Source: JARIHC01 sp035692985
GTDB taxonomy: Bacteria > Patescibacteriota > Saccharimonadia > Saccharimonadales > UBA4665
Direction: 5' to 3'
DNA: 64,000 bases
Assembly: GCA_035692985.1 (NCBI GenBank)
Contig: DASSHG010000003.1
Span: 62,001-126,000 of the forward strand
Below, in pieces: positions 61,748 through 64,000 of the stretch. A program made the position numbers and the translations under genes. The stretch's first letter is position 1. Each line of letters starts with the position of its first letter. A model generated the notes under the pieces. It saw only the letters and a list, made by a program, of their open reading frames with translations, had not been told where the DNA came from and did not search any database.

Positions 61748-62251
61748 TTAATAGGGGCAGGTCTCGGTCCGGGTATGGCGCTGCATGACCTGCGTGTCTA
61801 GCAGAAAAGCGTGACCGGCCCAGTATTCCCGGCTCTCCGGCGTTTCGTTGTCGCTGCCGGGCCGCGGTGGTTTCAGGCGGCCTATCCAGGCATCAACTAG
61901 CTCGTAGCTGGTATCGTCTTCGCTATCGTCCTGCAGCAGTACGACGGACACGTGGCTGGTAGCCCCCGGCGTGCCCTTGGTGGTGAACCTGGTGTAGAGT
62001 TCATCGTTGAGCACCCGGGCATAGATGACCTTTTCGGACGGGGCTGTCTTGACAACGTTTTCGTAACCGACGGTCCTCTGCAAGTCGTGTTCGAATTTCA
62101 ACCGCGGCGCATTAGCCTTGGTTTGCGCCAGCGCTTCGCTGACCAAACCCAGCAGATAAGGATGGGTGGCGATATGCGGAGCGGCCTGGGAACGGATCAG
62201 ATCGACATAGACTGGCTTGCCGTTTTTGGTGCTCCCGACGAAATGTTTCAC
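61748..62251 (-). CDS. Hypothetical protein, 167 residues
   Basis: Not recognised. Soluble, alpha/beta, with VYVDLIRSQAAPHIATHPYLLGLVSEAL near 14-41 and VIYARVLNDELYTRFTTKG near 74-92; the segment HVSVVLLQDDSEDDTSYELVDAWIG looks like a strand-loop-helix. No Cys motif or signal peptide. Convergent with the DoxX-like gene, separated by two bases. Confidence 0.65.
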   Translation of the reverse strand: MKHFVGSTKNGKPVYVDLIRSQAAPHIATHPYLLGLVSEALAQTKANAPRLKFEHDLQRTVGYENVVKTAPSEKVIYARVLNDELYTRFTTKGTPGATSHVSVVLLQDDSEDDTSYELVDAWIGRLKPPRPGSDNETPESREYWAGHAFLLDTQVMQRHTRTETCPY

Positions 62252-62325
62252 GGTCTCCTATCGTTATCGGCGTCATGCCGATGTTCTTGCTTTTCCACAG
62301 TATACCATGGAACAGGGGTGGGCTC

Positions 62326-63819
62326 TCAAGAATATCCCGGGAAAAAGTCGATCTTGATATTTCTATTATGTACGCCCAGTTCGCGCAAAGTATGTTTGGT
62401 GGCGGTCACCATGCCGTGCGGTCCTGAGATATAGAATAGGCGCTCGCCGTAATCGGGGATTTGCTGCTGGATCAGGTTGGTGTTGATGTGCCGGCCTACG
62501 CAATATGTGACACGCGACCCTAGTTTGGCGCGGGCAGCTTCTAATACATCCTGGTAGACAATTTCTTCTGCTGATTTGGCGGCGTAGAGCATGACGATGT
62601 CGCGGCGCTCTTTCCGGTCGATTAGGTATTTCAGCATGCTCCGGTATGGAGTCACCCCGATACCGCCGGCAATAAAGGCCAATTTACGGCTGCTATCCAG
62701 CGGCATAACAAATTCGCCGCTAATTCGCGAGGCGGCCGCGTCACTCTCGTTATCCATGGCCAACATGGCTTTTTTGTAGCTGCTGCCATTCGGATAAAAT
62801 TTAATCCCCAGGTGGATGTTTGGTTCGGTTGGAGATGAAGCCAGCGTAAAATAACGCCGGTCGCCGCGGGAATCCGGCTTGGCGTGGGGCAGCGTCCACT
62901 CCATGTATTGCCCGGGTTGGTATGAAAATTCAGCGGTTGGCTTGAATACGAAGTCAACGATGTTTGGCGCCAAGCGGTTTTTACGCGCCAACTTGGGAAA
63001 AACTTTTGTCTTAGGGCTGAAAATCCACGTAAAGATATTGCCGGTTACCAGCGCTATTTCCGGCGTAGAATAAAGCGAAAACAAATGGACTTGCGGCGGG
63101 AACAAGGCTCCCACCAGCGCCGCGCACCAGCGCTGTTCCCTGGCCCGCGCCGGCGAGGTTTGCGGTTCAGTGAGCATTACGAATGCCAGAAAGAACACTG
63201 CCGAATTGAAAGTGATTTTATGGAGCGCGGCCAGAATTTGCCCGTGTCCCATCCCATGACCCAGGGCGACATATATGGCCGTGGCAATATAAGACACCAT
63301 CACAAAAATAATGATCATCTGGAAACGGCGTACTTTGCGGGCCAGCAGCAGGCCGCCAATTAATACGAACGCTAGCATCGGCCCGCTGCCAACCCACCAG
63401 CTGGCCGCCTGCCCGGCGCCAATACTAGTCAGGACGACCGCGATGGCCGCCGGGTTAAAGATGTGCTTTTTGCGCCAAGCCAGCATGTACTTGGAGGCCA
63501 TAGCCAAACCGCCCGCCGCTGTTATAAATAATATGCCGTGGGGCGTACTAGCCGGCGTGATGATGAGGATCAGGATGAGCGCTGTTATCAGGCTTGATTC
63601 GTGGTTGGCCGGCGCGTCATAGACGTACGCGAAAATATGGCTGGCCACCCAGCATAGCGCCGGAAGGTATAGTGATGACAGCAATAAAAACCACGGGTTG
63701 AAATGAAGATAGCCCAGCAGGCTCAGACCGGCCGCGGCCAGCACTAAAGCGATCAGGTAGTACAGCGTCAGCCTGTACATGGTGATCCTGTCCAATATAC
63801 TGTCCAGCCAATCGAACAT
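62326..63819 (-). CDS. NqrB/RnfD-like membrane domain fused to ferredoxin-NADP reductase
   Basis: 497 residues. N-terminal half: about eight membrane helices resembling NqrB/RnfD (KHIFNPAAIAVVLTS near 118-132). C-terminal half from about 270: flavodoxin/ferredoxin reductase with FAD motif RRYFTLASSP near 322, GGIGVTPYRSML near 388, NAD(P) region FYISGPHGMV near 462. A membrane redox module passing electrons between pyridine nucleotide and a membrane or external carrier. The SGAT-type FMN attachment motif of NqrB/RnfD is not found. Starts with TGATG overlap on apbE. Confidence 0.85.
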   Translation of the reverse strand: MFDWLDSILDRITMYRLTLYYLIALVLAAAGLSLLGYLHFNPWFLLLSSLYLPALCWVASHIFAYVYDAPANHESSLITALILILIITPASTPHGILFITAAGGLAMASKYMLAWRKKHIFNPAAIAVVLTSIGAGQAASWWVGSGPMLAFVLIGGLLLARKVRRFQMIIIFVMVSYIATAIYVALGHGMGHGQILAALHKITFNSAVFFLAFVMLTEPQTSPARAREQRWCAALVGALFPPQVHLFSLYSTPEIALVTGNIFTWIFSPKTKVFPKLARKNRLAPNIVDFVFKPTAEFSYQPGQYMEWTLPHAKPDSRGDRRYFTLASSPTEPNIHLGIKFYPNGSSYKKAMLAMDNESDAAASRISGEFVMPLDSSRKLAFIAGGIGVTPYRSMLKYLIDRKERRDIVMLYAAKSAEEIVYQDVLEAARAKLGSRVTYCVGRHINTNLIQQQIPDYGERLFYISGPHGMVTATKHTLRELGVHNRNIKIDFFPGYS

Positions 63820-64000
63820 CAGCGTGCATACCTTTCGAAACCGCTGGTAAATACGGCGGTTTTATCCGGCTTTATCATATAACCCTCGAGCCCTGGCCGC
63901 GATTCTATAAAAGCTATGCCCTGTTCGCCCATGGCGAAAGCGCCGGTCGCGAACCGGTCGGCTTCGTAAATGTCCGGCCCGATGACGGTCAGGCTGGCGA
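63819..64000 (-). CDS. apbE: ApbE-type FAD:protein FMN transferase, C-terminal end (partial)
   Basis: The 60 residues before the stop are visible; the rest lies outside the window. SLTVIGPDIYEADRFATGAF then AMGEQGIAFIE and GYMIKPDKTAVFTSGFERY match the C-terminal end of ApbE, which attaches FMN covalently to Ser/Thr of extracytoplasmic redox proteins. Stop overlaps the start of the NqrB-like/reductase gene (TGATG), so the two are coupled. Confidence 0.8.
   Translation of the reverse strand, partial: ASLTVIGPDIYEADRFATGAFAMGEQGIAFIESRPGLEGYMIKPDKTAVFTSGFERYAR

Overview
This 64 kb window is a chromosomal segment of a bacterium that looks like a member of Candidatus Saccharibacteria (TM7, Patescibacteria/CPR). 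The grounds are compact and frequently overlapping genes, many small hypothetical proteins, a sigma-region-4/HARE-HTH fusion, a membrane-anchored ClpC-like AAA+ protein, a class E-type sortase with an LPNTG substrate, a topoisomerase I without zinc fingers, and ordinary use of TGA as stop (code 11, not Gracilibacteria). The assignment is by gene character only; no rRNA lies in the window. There are three tRNAs (Glu-CTC, Leu-CAA, Ser-GGA) and no CRISPR array, IS or integrase.

Layout. 1-6183: cell-wall/division cluster ftsI-mraY-ftsW-murG-ftsQ. 6184-6823: no convincing gene. 6824-10932: XRE regulator, sigma-r4/HARE protein, topA, a tiny membrane protein. 11005-15898: dprA, a structured candidate ncRNA, two small genes, pth and der, bracketed by an inverted pair of 113-bp repeats. 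15880-24675: pseudouridine synthase, two histidine kinase/receiver pairs, tRNA-Glu with a duplicated 3' end, a DUF3048 protein, gltX. 24713-26092: second hammerhead unit and a basic protein. 26189-37774: PEGA protein, sortase, tRNA-Leu, a run of small enzymes, coiled-coil proteins, pyrH, Nudix, the ClpC-like protein and its partner. 37855-47463: asd, tRNA-Ser, MacB-like ABC exporter, NRAMP-like transporter, VKOR, CvpA-protease, aldehyde dehydrogenase, acetolactate synthase-like enzyme. 47523-58230: guaA, guaB, sod, LPNTG protein and the purN-purL-purQ-purM operon. 58285-64000: Y-family polymerase operon, small membrane/secreted proteins, and a NqrB-like/ferredoxin-reductase fusion followed by the end of apbE.

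The most striking content is RNA. Two complete type III hammerhead ribozymes (15746-15802 +, 24773-24831 -) each sit in the 3' region of a small-protein gene. Both genes use a promoter of the same pattern (TTGACGAAAG-N10-TGCTANNAT). In both, a GC-rich structured element lies between ORF and ribozyme and an AU-rich hairpin follows the ribozyme. The 3' half of the first ribozyme plus its hairpin is a 113-bp repeat whose inverted copy, with a decayed ribozyme, lies directly behind dprA. Between them a related promoter (12005-12033) drives a ~400-nt highly structured RNA that I do not recognise. I propose these as a ribozyme-terminated small-mRNA family, and the 400-nt RNA as a candidate new ncRNA.

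Functionally the window supplies peptidoglycan lipid-linked steps and division, DNA maintenance and uptake (topA, dprA, dinB, xth), partial purine synthesis with guanylate synthesis, redox and stress functions (sod, VKOR, FNR fusion), and surface display (sortase and LPNTG protein).
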